Of a DNA stretch of 28,220 bases, positions 1 through 8,917 are shown piece by piece (the stretch's first letter is position 1; every line of letters starts with the position of its first letter). The notes below the pieces were generated by a model. That model did not search any database, was not told the DNA's origin, and saw only the letters and a program-made list of their open reading frames with translations. The DNA comes from DATFPK01 sp035264885 (GTDB taxonomy: Bacteria > Actinomycetota > Thermoleophilia > Solirubrobacterales > 70-9), in assembly GCA_035264885.1 (NCBI GenBank), contig DATFPK010000118.1:1-28220 (forward strand), given 5' to 3'. The position numbers and the translations under genes were made by a program.

Positions 1-1958
<1,958 letters not shown>

Positions 1959-1966
<8 letters not shown>

Positions 1967-2360
1967 CGTGCTCCTCCGTGAACTTGGACGGGCACTTCGT
2001 CACCAGTTCGTCGCGATCGCCCGCGAATGTGCCGCCGTCGAGCTTCCCCGAGAGGAGGATCTCGCGCCCCCCGCGGAACGGGTCGGGGACCGTCCCCGAA
2101 TAGACCACCGGAAGGCTCTTCGTCGGATCGTCGCGGTCGGCGACCCGGAACCGGAGCTGCTCGCCGTCGCGGCGGATGGTGCCGGGGACGACCCGCCCCG
2201 TGAGGTCGAACCGCTCGCCGGAGGAGGCCGTCGAGAGCTCGGACGGCTGGCGCGCCTCCGTCGACGCCGTGAACGACGTGTAGACGAGGGCGGAGGCGAG
2301 CAGGACGGCGGCGCCGAGAGCCACCACCAGCCGAATCTTGCGCTTGCGGGCGGGATCCAT
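1959..2360 (-). CDS. ccmE: Cytochrome c maturation heme chaperone CcmE, Cys-type variant
   Basis: CcmE carries heme from CcmC to CcmF, bound covalently through a single residue, on the outer side of the membrane. The 133-residue protein has a cytoplasmic basic N-terminus, one membrane anchor (about residues 10-28) and a small OB-fold domain (DLTGRVVPGTI, LPVVYSGTVPDPF, ILLSGKL). In classical CcmE the heme-binding motif is HxxxY. Here the equivalent position reads T-K-C-P-S-K-F, giving Cys123 in place of His, as in the CxxxY variants known from archaea and some bacteria, and Phe127 in place of Tyr. The chain ends six residues later, without the flexible tail of the E. coli protein. It overlaps ccmF by 8 bases and is the first gene of that transcription unit; an extended -10-like TGCGATAAT lies just upstream. 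Confidence 0.92.
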
Positions 2361-2424
2361 GCGGCGCCGATTATCGCAAGGGGCCGCGTCCGGCCCGCCG
2401 TCGCCTGCCTGTCAGAATCGGCCG
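2361..2424. promoter_or_regulatory. Divergent promoter region, ccmE / SDR
   Basis: This 64-base gap separates two divergent starts. On the minus strand GATAAT (2375-2370), preceded by TGC as an extended -10, lies 9 bases before the ccmE ATG. On the plus strand CAGAAT (2413-2418), preceded by TGT, lies exactly 6 bases before the SDR ATG, which would put transcription start at or beside the start codon (leaderless). No clear -35 was found. The promoter roles are inferred from motif and spacing only. Confidence 0.5.
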
Positions 2425-3132
2425 ATGCCCGACGGTGACCGAGTCCTCCTGATCACGGGTGCGAGCAGCGGCATCGGGGCCGCGACCGCCCGCGCCGCCG
2501 CCGGCGGCTATCGCCTGGTCCTAGCCGCTCGCCGGGCCGGGGCCCTGGAGGAGCTGGTCGCGGAGCTCGGGGGCGATGAGAGGGCGCTCTCCGTCCGCTG
2601 CGATGTCACCGAGTGGGACCAGGTCGAGGCGATGGCGGCCGCGGCGCTCGACCGCTTCGGACGGATCGACGCCGTCTTCGCGAACGCCGGCTTCGGCGCG
2701 GCGCGAGGGTTCCTCAAGGAGTCCCCGGAGCACTGGCGGTCGATGATCCTCACCAATGTCTATGGCGTCGCGCTGACGATCCGGGCGACGCTGCCCCACC
2801 TGCTCGAGCGCGGGGACGGCCACTTCCTGATCACGAGCTCGGTCGCCGGACGCCGCGCCCTGCCGGGCTCGGTCTACTCGGCGACGAAGTGGGCGACCAC
2901 GGCGATGGGAGAGGCGCTGCGGGCCGAGCTCCGCCAGGAGCACCAGAACCACGGGATCCGCGTGACCCTGATCGAGCCGGGGATGGTTGACACGCCGTTC
3001 TTCGACCAGCGGCCCGGCGACCGCGCGCTCGCCGACGACGACATCGCGCGGGCGGTGCTCTACGCGCTCGAGCAGCCGCCGAGCGTCGATGTCAACGAGA
3101 TCCTGATCCGGCCCTCGTCGCAGCCGGTTTAG
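2425..3132 (+). CDS. Short-chain dehydrogenase/reductase (SDR family, classical type)
   Basis: This is a 235-residue NAD(P)-dependent oxidoreductase, predicted cytosolic; the substrate cannot be read from sequence. It shows the classical SDR marks: the nucleotide-binding TGASSGIG at residues 11-18, CDVT at 59-62, the NAG motif at 87-89, catalytic Ser at 138/139 (ITSSVAG), and the YSATK catalytic Tyr151/Lys155. The proline-glycine step after the sixth strand (IEPGMVDTPF) is also present. The length is typical of single-domain SDRs. The start at 2425 was chosen because the Rossmann strand begins six residues later and a -10-like CAGAAT lies 6 bases upstream; an in-frame ATG at 2338 would add a non-conserved Arg-rich leader. 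Its last 41 bases overlap the end of the convergent GT2 gene. No functional link to ccm or glycan genes is evident. Confidence 0.9.
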   Translation: MPDGDRVLLITGASSGIGAATARAAAGGYRLVLAARRAGALEELVAELGGDERALSVRCDVTEWDQVEAMAAAALDRFGRIDAVFANAGFGAARGFLKESPEHWRSMILTNVYGVALTIRATLPHLLERGDGHFLITSSVAGRRALPGSVYSATKWATTAMGEALRAELRQEHQNHGIRVTLIEPGMVDTPFFDQRPGDRALADDDIARAVLYALEQPPSVDVNEILIRPSSQPV

Positions 3133-4168
3133 GGCCGCCCTCTCCCAGCAGCGCCAGCACGCCCCGCCAGTAGGCCCGCAACAGGGTCCGCACGACCCGT
3201 GAACGGCCGACCGAGCCGAAGTAGGGCGAGTCGAGGTCGGGGGTCAGCCAGGCGGCGAACTCGCGGGCGGAGACCTGCCGCCGGGCCTGGATCGCGCGGC
3301 GTTCGCGCAGGAGGCGCGGCAGCCAGCGGGCCAGGTCGGCCCAGGAGGCCAGCTTCTGCGGCAGCCAGCCGCCCGCCGCGGCCACCGGCAGGAGCGCGAC
3401 CTCGGTCAGCACCAGGGCCGGCGCGACCAGCGCGAGGAGCGCGGCCGGGTAGACCCGCAAGACGAAGGCGAGCCGATTTCGCTCGAGCCAGCGCCACTTC
3501 AGCGCCAGACCTCCGAACTCGTACTCGTGGTCGACCACCGCCGCCGGCTCGAGCCCGACCCTGCCGCCGAACAACCGGAGCCGCAGCGAGAGATCGATGT
3601 CCTCGTGGTAGAGGAAGAACTCGGGCGGGAAGCCGCCGAGGTCGCGCCAGACCCGCCGGGGTACCGCCAGACAGGCGCCGGACGCCGCCGGGACCTCGGT
3701 CGGCCGCGGCGAGGCGGGCAGCGGCGAGCCATGGCCGCCGGCCCAGGCGAAGCCGGCGAAGTGGACGGGGTTGCCGACGGTGTTGACTCGGGTCGCACCG
3801 TCGCAGGCGACGAGCGCCATCCACGCGTGCCACCCTCGCTCCTCCGCCAGCGGACGGCGGATCGCCTCACCCCAGCCCGGCTGCGGCGCGGCGTCGGGGT
3901 TGAGGATCACGAGCAGGTCGCCCCCGGCCGCCGCGGCAGCCGTGTCGGCCGCGGCGGCGAAACCGGTGTTCTCGCCCAGCTCGATCAGCCGCGCCGCGGG
4001 CGCCAGCTCGGCGACGATCGCCGCCGAGCCGTCGGAGGACGCGTTGTCGGCGACGATGAGCTCGTCCCCATCCTCGAGCTCGGAAAGCAGCGCCGGAACC
4101 GTCCGCCGCAGCTCGGCAGCCGTCTCGTAGGCGACGATCACCACCGAGACCGAGGGGGTAGCGCCCAT
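3092..4168 (-). CDS. Glycosyltransferase family 2 (rhamnosyltransferase-like)
   Basis: Predicted inverting GT-A glycosyltransferase of 358 residues that adds a sugar from a nucleotide donor to a growing surface glycan. It has the N-terminal GT2 strand SVVIVAYET, VADNASSDGS at 39-48, the metal-binding region LNPDA at 89-93, and the acceptor/base region YHEDIDLSLRLR at 187-198. The GENTGFAAA stretch and the NPDAAP variant are typical of the rhamnosyltransferase (WbbL-like) branch. A hydrophobic stretch at roughly residues 230-265 suggests membrane association, and the C-terminus is Arg-rich. ATG at 4168 is the first plausible start before the GT2 fold, although upstream in-frame codons are open. 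The 3' end overlaps the convergent SDR gene by 41 bases. Confidence 0.88.
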   Translation of the reverse strand: MGATPSVSVVIVAYETAAELRRTVPALLSELEDGDELIVADNASSDGSAAIVAELAPAARLIELGENTGFAAAADTAAAAAGGDLLVILNPDAAPQPGWGEAIRRPLAEERGWHAWMALVACDGATRVNTVGNPVHFAGFAWAGGHGSPLPASPRPTEVPAASGACLAVPRRVWRDLGGFPPEFFLYHEDIDLSLRLRLFGGRVGLEPAAVVDHEYEFGGLALKWRWLERNRLAFVLRVYPAALLALVAPALVLTEVALLPVAAAGGWLPQKLASWADLARWLPRLLRERRAIQARRQVSAREFAAWLTPDLDSPYFGSVGRSRVVRTLLRAYWRGVLALLGEGGPKPAATRAGSGSR

Positions 4169-4279
4169 CAGCGGCGTCGCCGGCGTGAGTTCGAAAACGA
4201 AATCGTCATGGGCCCGCGGCCATGGAAGGCCGCCAGGATTCCACAGGAGTACGTGGACGACACGCAATACGCTGGCCGG
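4169..4279. promoter_or_regulatory. Divergent intergenic region between GT2 and methyltransferase
   Basis: At 111 bases this is the longest intergenic gap in the window, and it has a locally AT-richer spot near 4190-4206. On the plus strand TACGCT (4268-4273) lies exactly 6 bases before the ATG at 4280, the same leaderless-type spacing as elsewhere in the window. I could not place a convincing -10 close to the minus-strand ATG at 4168; that promoter may be further upstream in this gap. An in-frame ATG at 4208 is an alternative start for the plus-strand gene. Confidence 0.35.
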
Positions 4280-4990
4280 ATGCCGGAGCCAGAGCCTGGG
4301 GCAGCCGAGGATCCCCGAGCGGAAGCGCTGCGCTCCGTCCGAGCCCCGGCCTACGAGAACCCTCGCCAGGAGGTGCAGGCGCACGTGCCGGTCGAGGCGC
4401 GGCGGATCCTCGACCTCGGCTGCTCCTCCGGAGCCCTCGGCGCGGCGCTGAAGGCGAGGGCGGGGGATGACACCACCGTGGTTGGCGCCGAGGCCGATCC
4501 CGGCTACGCGGAGCTGGCCCGCCCTCGGCTCGACGACGTTGTCGAGGGGGACCTGGCCGACCCGGGCACCGTGGCGCGGCTCGAGGCCCTCGGTCCCTTC
4601 GACTGCCTGATCGCCGCCGACGTCCTCGAGCACCTGGTCGATCCGTGGTCGGCGCTCCGCTCCTACGCCGAGCTGCTCGAGCCGGGCGCCACCGCGGTCG
4701 TCAGCCTGCCGAACGTCCGGCATTGGGAGACGCTCTGGCAACTCGGTGTCCGCGGGGTGTGGCCGCGCCGCGCATCGGGCATCTTCGACCGGGACCACCT
4801 GCGCTGGTTCACGGCAGCCGACGCGATCGGGCTGCTGCAGGGCGCCGGCCTACAGCTCGCCGCTATCGACAGAGTCGTGCGCGTTCGCCGCGATCCATCC
4901 GGCTGGGACCGACTGGCCCGTCCGCTCCTTCGCACCCCGCTGCGCCCCTTCGTGACGTTCCAGTTGATCCTCACCGGCCGCCGGGCATGA
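4280..4990 (+). CDS. Class I SAM-dependent methyltransferase
   Basis: A 236-residue methyltransferase with a Rossmann-type SAM fold. Motif I is ILDLGCSSGALG (near residue 44), followed by an acidic residue after strand 2 (VGAEADPG), motif post-I DDVVEGDL and the strand-4 region FDCLIAADVLEHLVDP. The C-terminal half resembles the Methyltransf_23/UbiG-like group (LPNVRHWETLW; DRDHLRWFT). It is wedged between glycosyltransferases and its stop overlaps the start of the next GT2 gene as ATGA, so the two are almost certainly co-translated. The likely role is methylation of a sugar or lipid-linked glycan. Start 4280 was chosen for the -10-like TACGCT 6 bases upstream; starting at 4208 would add 24 residues of no recognisable family character. 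Confidence 0.87.
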   Translation: MPEPEPGAAEDPRAEALRSVRAPAYENPRQEVQAHVPVEARRILDLGCSSGALGAALKARAGDDTTVVGAEADPGYAELARPRLDDVVEGDLADPGTVARLEALGPFDCLIAADVLEHLVDPWSALRSYAELLEPGATAVVSLPNVRHWETLWQLGVRGVWPRRASGIFDRDHLRWFTAADAIGLLQGAGLQLAAIDRVVRVRRDPSGWDRLARPLLRTPLRPFVTFQLILTGRRA

Positions 4991-5940
4991 CCACCCTCAC
5001 CGTCGCGGTGGTCTCCTGGAACACCCGGGACCTGCTGGAGCGCTGCCTCCGGTCGCTGGAGGCCGACTCCACGGCGGACGTGACCGAGGTCTGGGTCGTG
5101 GACAACGCGTCGAGCGACGGCTCGGCGGACATGGTCCGGGAGCGCTTCCCCTGGGTGAAGCTGATCACCGCAGAGGAGAATCTCGGTTTCGGCCCCGCCG
5201 TCAACCTCGTCGCCGCCCGCACCGCGACGCCGTTCCTGGCGGCCGCAAACGCCGACATCGAGGTCGAGCCGGGCGCTCTGGCGGCCCTGCTGGCAGCGGC
5301 CGAGGAGCACCCCGGCACGGGCGCCGCCGCGCCCCGGCTGGTCACGCCCGACGGCCGGACCCAGCACTCGGTCTACGCGTTCCCCACGGTCGGCTTCACC
5401 CTGTTCTTCAATCTCGGCCTCTACCGGCTGCTCCCCGGCAGCGGCGACGCGCTCTGCCTGGAGGGACGCTGGGATCCCGAGCGCGAACGCGAGGTCGACT
5501 GGGCGGTGGGAGCCTTTCTTCTCCTCACCCGCGAAGCCTGGGAGGCAGCCGGGGGGTTCGACGAGTCTCAGTGGATGTATGCGGAGGACCTCGACCTCGG
5601 CTGGCGGCTCGCCCGGCGCGGCTGGACCACCCGCTATGTGCCTCGGGCGCGAGTCCGCCACGTCGGCGGGGCCTCGACGCGGCAGTCGTGGGGGGAGGCC
5701 ACGACTGACCGCTGGCTGCGCAGCACCTACGGCTGGCTGCTGCGCAGACGCGGGCTCGCGGTGACGCGGTTGGTCGCGCTCCTCAACCTGGCCGGAGCGG
5801 GCGCCCGATGGCTGGGGTTCGGGGCCCTGGCGTGGCTCCGCCCCGGACGCTTCGCACGCGACAGAGACGCCATGCGGGGCTGGTTCGAGGCCCACAGGGT
5901 CGGCCTCGCACCGCGCTCGGAGCTCGCCTCGCACCGCTGA
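4987..5940 (+). CDS. Glycosyltransferase family 2 (rhamnosyltransferase-like)
   Basis: A 317-residue GT-A enzyme of family 2. The fold begins at once (TVAVVSWNTRDLLERCLRSL); VDNASSDGS occurs at 38-46, NLGFGPAVN at 65-73, the DxD-equivalent NADIE at 88-92 and the conserved YAEDLDLGWRL at 198-208. This is the WbbL/RfbF type that transfers rhamnose or a similar deoxysugar in surface polysaccharides. The C-terminal 90 residues contain a short hydrophobic segment and basic residues, suggesting peripheral membrane binding. The ATG overlaps the methyltransferase stop in ATGA. The gene ends 6 bases before the 3' end of the oppositely oriented tRNA-Gly, leaving no space for a terminator. Confidence 0.9.
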   Translation: MTTLTVAVVSWNTRDLLERCLRSLEADSTADVTEVWVVDNASSDGSADMVRERFPWVKLITAEENLGFGPAVNLVAARTATPFLAAANADIEVEPGALAALLAAAEEHPGTGAAAPRLVTPDGRTQHSVYAFPTVGFTLFFNLGLYRLLPGSGDALCLEGRWDPEREREVDWAVGAFLLLTREAWEAAGGFDESQWMYAEDLDLGWRLARRGWTTRYVPRARVRHVGGASTRQSWGEATTDRWLRSTYGWLLRRRGLAVTRLVALLNLAGAGARWLGFGALAWLRPGRFARDRDAMRGWFEAHRVGLAPRSELASHR

Positions 5941-5946
5941 GGGACA

Positions 5947-6019
5947 AGCGGACGACGGGTCTCGAACCCGCGACCTCGAGCTTGGGAAGCTCGCGCTCTA
6001 CCAGCTGAGCTACGTCCGC
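5947..6019 (-). tRNA. trnG: tRNA-Gly (anticodon CCC)
   Basis: A full cloverleaf can be drawn on the minus strand: 7-bp acceptor stem (GCGGACG/CGTCCGC), D arm GCTC-AGCTGGTA-GAGC, anticodon stem CGAGC/GCTCG with loop TTCCCAA (anticodon CCC, reading GGG), and T arm with TTCGAGA loop. The discriminator base is U73 as usual for bacterial tRNA-Gly. The 3' CCA is not encoded. The 5' end carries the stop codon of the upstream same-strand SnoaL-like gene. Confidence 0.96.
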
Positions 6020-6537
6020 GCGGGCCTGATTCTACGGGCGGCGCGACCGACGATCGAGGCGGCGGCGACGAGTGCGCGCTCGCCCGGCGACCCGTGGTCG
6101 GGGAGCAGCCCGACCTGGCGCATGATCGCCGCCGCGTCGTAGTGGCTGACCAGATGGATGATCCTCCCGTCGGCGCCGTAGGTGGCGACGTCGACCCCCT
6201 CGGAGACGATCCGCCGCCCCGTCGGCGCCAGCCCCGAGAAGGTTCCGGTGTGGGTCATCTCCCCGCGCCATTCGCCGGCGCTGAAGTCCCCGCCGTGGGC
6301 GACCCGGACGACCTCGAACCGCAGGTCCGGGAACGCGGCCATCACCGAGGCGACGTGGTCGCGAATCGCCGCTCGACCGGCCGCCACCTCGGCGACGCCG
6401 CGGTCATCGTAGGTCGCGTCGTCGGTGAAGAACGCGGCGACGGCCTCGGCGTCGCCGGCGTTCCACGCCGCGAGGTACGCATCCTGGATGGCCTCGCGGT
6501 CGAGCAGTTCGGGCCCGGGGCCCGCTGAGGTCGCCAT
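6010..6537 (-). CDS. SnoaL-like / NTF2-fold protein (ester-cyclase-like)
   Basis: A 175-residue protein with a cone-shaped NTF2-like fold typical of the SnoaL-like polyketide cyclase/ester cyclase superfamily. The opening helix AYLAAWNAGDAEAVAAFFTDDATYDD, the helix AIRDHVASVMAAFPDLRFEV, and the later GTFSGLAPTGRRI and GRIIHLVSHYD strands are family marks. Members are small stand-alone enzymes or ligand binders; the substrate cannot be predicted. The stop codon TAG lies inside the tRNA-Gly gene (10-base overlap), and the last codons appear to contain the tRNA promoter. The ATG at 6537 is only 24 bases from the divergent ccmG start, with -10-like TAGATT 7 bases upstream. No link to heme or glycan pathways is evident beyond position. 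Confidence 0.85.
   Translation of the reverse strand: MATSAGPGPELLDREAIQDAYLAAWNAGDAEAVAAFFTDDATYDDRGVAEVAAGRAAIRDHVASVMAAFPDLRFEVVRVAHGGDFSAGEWRGEMTHTGTFSGLAPTGRRIVSEGVDVATYGADGRIIHLVSHYDAAAIMRQVGLLPDHGSPGERALVAAASIVGRAARRIRPART
6029..6057 (-). promoter_or_regulatory. Putative tRNA-Gly promoter inside the upstream CDS
   Basis: TAGAAT (6034-6029, minus strand) is one base from the -10 consensus and lies 9 bases before the tRNA 5' end. A weak -35-like TCGATC sits 17 bases further upstream (6057-6052). Both lie in the last codons of the SnoaL-like gene, where the otherwise rare AGA and AGG Arg codons occur. The promoter assignment is inferred from position and sequence. Confidence 0.5.
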
Positions 6538-6561
6538 CGGTCGCAATCTAGCCTGTGCCGC
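6538..6561. promoter_or_regulatory. Bidirectional promoter, SnoaL-like / ccmG
   Basis: The 24-base gap holds the core AATCTAGCCT. Read on the minus strand it gives TAGATT 7 bases before the SnoaL-like ATG; read on the plus strand it gives TAGCCT 7 bases before the ccmG GTG. The two hexamers share CTA/TAG, so both genes would start leaderless transcripts from one overlapping -10 site. Inferred from sequence. Confidence 0.5.
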
Positions 6562-7086
6562 GTGAGCGCGCGCTCCCTCACGGCGTTCCTCGCCGTCCTC
6601 GCGGTGATCGGGCTGCTCGGCTTCGGCCTGCTGCAGAAGGGCGACAGTGGCCTCGACCAAGGGGCGACCGTGCCCGACGAGCCGCTGCCGCTGCTGGCCG
6701 GCGGCGGCGCGAGCTCGGTGCGCGACTACCGGGGCAAATGGGTGCTGGTCAACTTCTGGGCGTCGTGGTGCGACCCGTGCCGGGCCGAATCCCCTGACCT
6801 CGCCGCCTTCCACCGCGCGAACCGGGCTCGCCACTTCACGGTCCTCGGCATCGACACCCAGGATCTGAGCGGCGACGGGCGCGACTTCGTCCGCGCGTAC
6901 GGCCTGGAGTACCCGCACCTGCGCGACCCGGATGGGGATGCCGCCGAGGCCTGGGGCACGACCGGGGTGCCGGAGACCTTCCTGGTCGATCCTCGGGGCC
7001 GGCTCCGGCTCGCCCGGCGCGGCCCGGTCGACGAGGAGTACCTGGCCCGCGAGGTCGAGCCGCTCCTGCCGGGGGCTCCCGGATGA
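6562..7086 (+). CDS. ccmG: Thiol:disulfide oxidoreductase, CcmG/DsbE (TlpA-like thioredoxin)
   Basis: Membrane-anchored extracytoplasmic thioredoxin of 174 residues that would keep the CXXCH cysteines of apocytochrome c (and CcmH) reduced for heme attachment. An N-terminal membrane helix spans about residues 6-24. The active site WASWCDPC has C70 and C73, the cis-Pro loop TTGVPETFLVD has P137, and the CcmG-type insert GIDTQDLSGDGRDFVRAYGLEYPHLRDPDG lies between them. The GTG start at 6562 follows a -10-like TAGCCT by 7 bases. The stop overlaps the ccmH ATG as ATGA, which confirms that the pair forms a cytochrome c maturation unit separate from ccmE-ccmF. Confidence 0.9.
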   Translation: MSARSLTAFLAVLAVIGLLGFGLLQKGDSGLDQGATVPDEPLPLLAGGGASSVRDYRGKWVLVNFWASWCDPCRAESPDLAAFHRANRARHFTVLGIDTQDLSGDGRDFVRAYGLEYPHLRDPDGDAAEAWGTTGVPETFLVDPRGRLRLARRGPVDEEYLAREVEPLLPGAPG

Positions 7087-7529
7087 GGGCGCTGGCGGCG
7101 ATCGCCCTGATCCTCGCCGTGGCCCCGGCCGCCCTGGCGGCCGAGCCCCAGACGACCCTGCCCGACGTCGAGGACGAGGTGATGTGCCCGATCTGCGGCA
7201 CCCTGCTCGAGCTCTCCGAGGCCCCGCAGGCCGAGCGCGAGCGGGCCTTCATCCGGGCCCGGATCGCCCGTGGCGACAGCAAGGAGGAGATCAAGGATGC
7301 GCTCGTCGCCGAGTACGGGCCCTCGGTACTGGCCCTGCCCGAGAACGACGGCTTCGGGATCGCCGCCTACCTGGTGCCGGTGCTGGGCTTTGCCGCCGCC
7401 GTCGGCGCGCTGGCGTTCGGGGTCAGACGCTGGCGCCGCTCCCCGGCCCCGGCGGGGCCCGACCCCGCCGCGCCGGCGGGTGAGGACGCCGCCCGGCTCG
7501 ACGAGGACCTCGCCCGCTACGACCTCTGA
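7083..7529 (+). CDS. ccmH: Cytochrome c maturation protein CcmH (CycL/NrfF-type)
   Basis: A 148-residue protein with a signal peptide (about residues 1-20), an extracytoplasmic helical domain carrying the redox pair C35/C38, and one C-terminal membrane helix (about 93-113) followed by a Pro/Ala-rich acidic tail. CcmH handles the reduced apocytochrome thiols for CcmF. The usual motif is LRCLVCQNQS; here it is VMCPICGTLLELSEAPQAE, so CxxC is kept but the surrounding residues differ. The downstream FIRARIARGDSKEEIKDALVAEYGPSVL is typical of the CcmH domain (IRxxIxxGxSxxEIxxxxVxRYG). No CcmI-like TPR region is attached. The 3' end overlaps the convergent FAD oxidoreductase by 13 bases. Confidence 0.9.
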   Translation: MRALAAIALILAVAPAALAAEPQTTLPDVEDEVMCPICGTLLELSEAPQAERERAFIRARIARGDSKEEIKDALVAEYGPSVLALPENDGFGIAAYLVPVLGFAAAVGALAFGVRRWRRSPAPAGPDPAAPAGEDAARLDEDLARYDL

Positions 7530-8917
7530 GCGGCCGCGTCGAGCGCCTCCACGGCGTCCCCGGCGAGCCGCACGCTGTAGTTCGTGCCGCGGTCCTCGGG
7601 ATAGATCTGGGTCGTGTTTGCGAGGACCAGGTTCGCCGCCCCGGTCCGCAGCGGCGGGATCCGGTTCTCGTAGCCGACCGTGACCACCGGCTGGGCGGCC
7701 GGCTCGCGGAACACCCACCGCTGACGCACCCAGCCCGTCGCGAAGTCCGGATTGACCCGGCGCAGACCCGGTTCGTAGGCCGCGAGCAGGTCGTCGTAGC
7801 CGAGGCCGAGGAGAGGGTCGCCGGGTTCGAGGTAGTTGGCGACGTAGAGGAAGTGGCGGCCGCCGTAGCGCTCCGGCGGGATCAGGTTGGTCTGCTCGAT
7901 CAGGCCGACGAACGGGAGGTCCGGGTCGGCGACGTTGGTCCAGTAGAAGGGCGAGAACCGGCGGTCGAGCTCGAGCAGGACGCAGAGCGCGGTGTGGTAC
8001 TCGATCGAGTCGAGCCGGTTCAGGTAGCCGGGGCCGATCTCGGCCTCCAGGCGCGGTCCGAGGAGGCGCGAGAACACATCGCTCGGAACCGTCGCCAGGA
8101 CCGCCTCGTAGGACTCGGTCCCCTCGACTTCGTAACCGCGCGGGTCGTGGCCGCGGCGGAACGCTCCCCCGCCCGCGTAGGCGACCTCGATGCCGTCGCC
8201 GTCGCGCTCCAGGCGCGCCGCCGGCCGGTCGATCAGGACCCGGCCCCCGTGTGACTCGACCTCCTCGCGGAGGCGCTCCAGCAGCGGCTGCCAGCCGCCC
8301 CGCGGGTAGCCGAGCATCTCCTGACTCGCCTCCGCCCCGTCGATCCGGCGCCGCAGCGTCAGCTTCTTCCACAGCCAGGCCATCGAGATGTCCTCGGCGC
8401 GGTTGCCGAACTTGCCGCGCAGCAGCGGACCCCAGACCTTCTCCCACGCCTGTCGCCCCATCCGCCGCGTGATCCAGTCGTGAGCGGTGACCCGCTCGTA
8501 GGGCTCGGCCCGCCGCCCGAGGCGCTGGAGCGCCACGACCGAGGCTCCCATCCGGACCCTCGCGAGCGGGCTCAGCGGCCGGAACCGGAGCAGGTCCACC
8601 GGGGTGGTGAACGGGTGGCTGCGGCCCTCGGCGAACATCGCGACGCTCGACGGGAGCCACTCGATCGCGCCGTCCATGCCGAGCTCCTCGTACAGCGCCG
8701 CGATGTGGACGTCGCTGGTGAAGAGGTGGTGGTAGTAGCGCTCGAGGAGCCGCCCGTCACCCACGTCGATGGTCGCGACCTGGCCGCCGAGCCCCGGCCA
8801 GCGCTCGTAGACGTCAACCCGGGCGCCCTCGCGGGCGAGACGGCGGGCGGCGGCCAGGCCGGTCATCCCCGCGCCGAGGACGGCGACGCGGCGTGGTGTC
8901 CGGCGGGCGGCGGTCAG
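7517..8917 (-). CDS. FAD-dependent oxidoreductase, HemY/UDP-galactopyranose mutase-like
   Basis: A 466-residue flavoprotein of the NAD(P)-binding Rossmann/amine-oxidase group. The dinucleotide fold RRVAVLGAGMTGLAAARRL has GxGxxG at residues 15-20, followed by an acidic end of strand 2 (VDVYERWPGLGG). The C-terminal FAD segment NLVLANTTQIYPEDRGTN contacts the flavin in this family. The Rossmann motif begins upstream of the first in-frame ATG (8866), and no ATG/GTG/TTG precedes it, so I place the start at CTG 8917-8915, overlapping the GT2 stop as CTGA. Members near glycan genes are often annotated as protoporphyrinogen-oxidase-like; a role in sugar or polyprenyl-sugar redox or ring modification is an inference from the coupled GtrB-like gene. 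Function in heme synthesis is possible but less likely. Confidence 0.85.
   Translation of the reverse strand: MTAARRTPRRVAVLGAGMTGLAAARRLAREGARVDVYERWPGLGGQVATIDVGDGRLLERYYHHLFTSDVHIAALYEELGMDGAIEWLPSSVAMFAEGRSHPFTTPVDLLRFRPLSPLARVRMGASVVALQRLGRRAEPYERVTAHDWITRRMGRQAWEKVWGPLLRGKFGNRAEDISMAWLWKKLTLRRRIDGAEASQEMLGYPRGGWQPLLERLREEVESHGGRVLIDRPAARLERDGDGIEVAYAGGGAFRRGHDPRGYEVEGTESYEAVLATVPSDVFSRLLGPRLEAEIGPGYLNRLDSIEYHTALCVLLELDRRFSPFYWTNVADPDLPFVGLIEQTNLIPPERYGGRHFLYVANYLEPGDPLLGLGYDDLLAAYEPGLRRVNPDFATGWVRQRWVFREPAAQPVVTVGYENRIPPLRTGAANLVLANTTQIYPEDRGTNYSVRLAGDAVEALDAAAQRS

Noticed and set aside
4208..4279. Upstream ATG for the methyltransferase at 4280
   Set aside because: The extra 24 residues have no family character and the -10-like box 6 bases before 4280 fits the pattern of other first genes; kept only as an alternative.
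5900..5946. Possible terminator after tRNA-Gly
   Set aside because: Only a weak imperfect stem and no T-run on the minus strand; not supportable.
5947..6019. tRNA-Gly as an integration (att) site for a mobile element
   Set aside because: No integrase gene and no second copy of the tRNA 3' sequence were noticed in the window.
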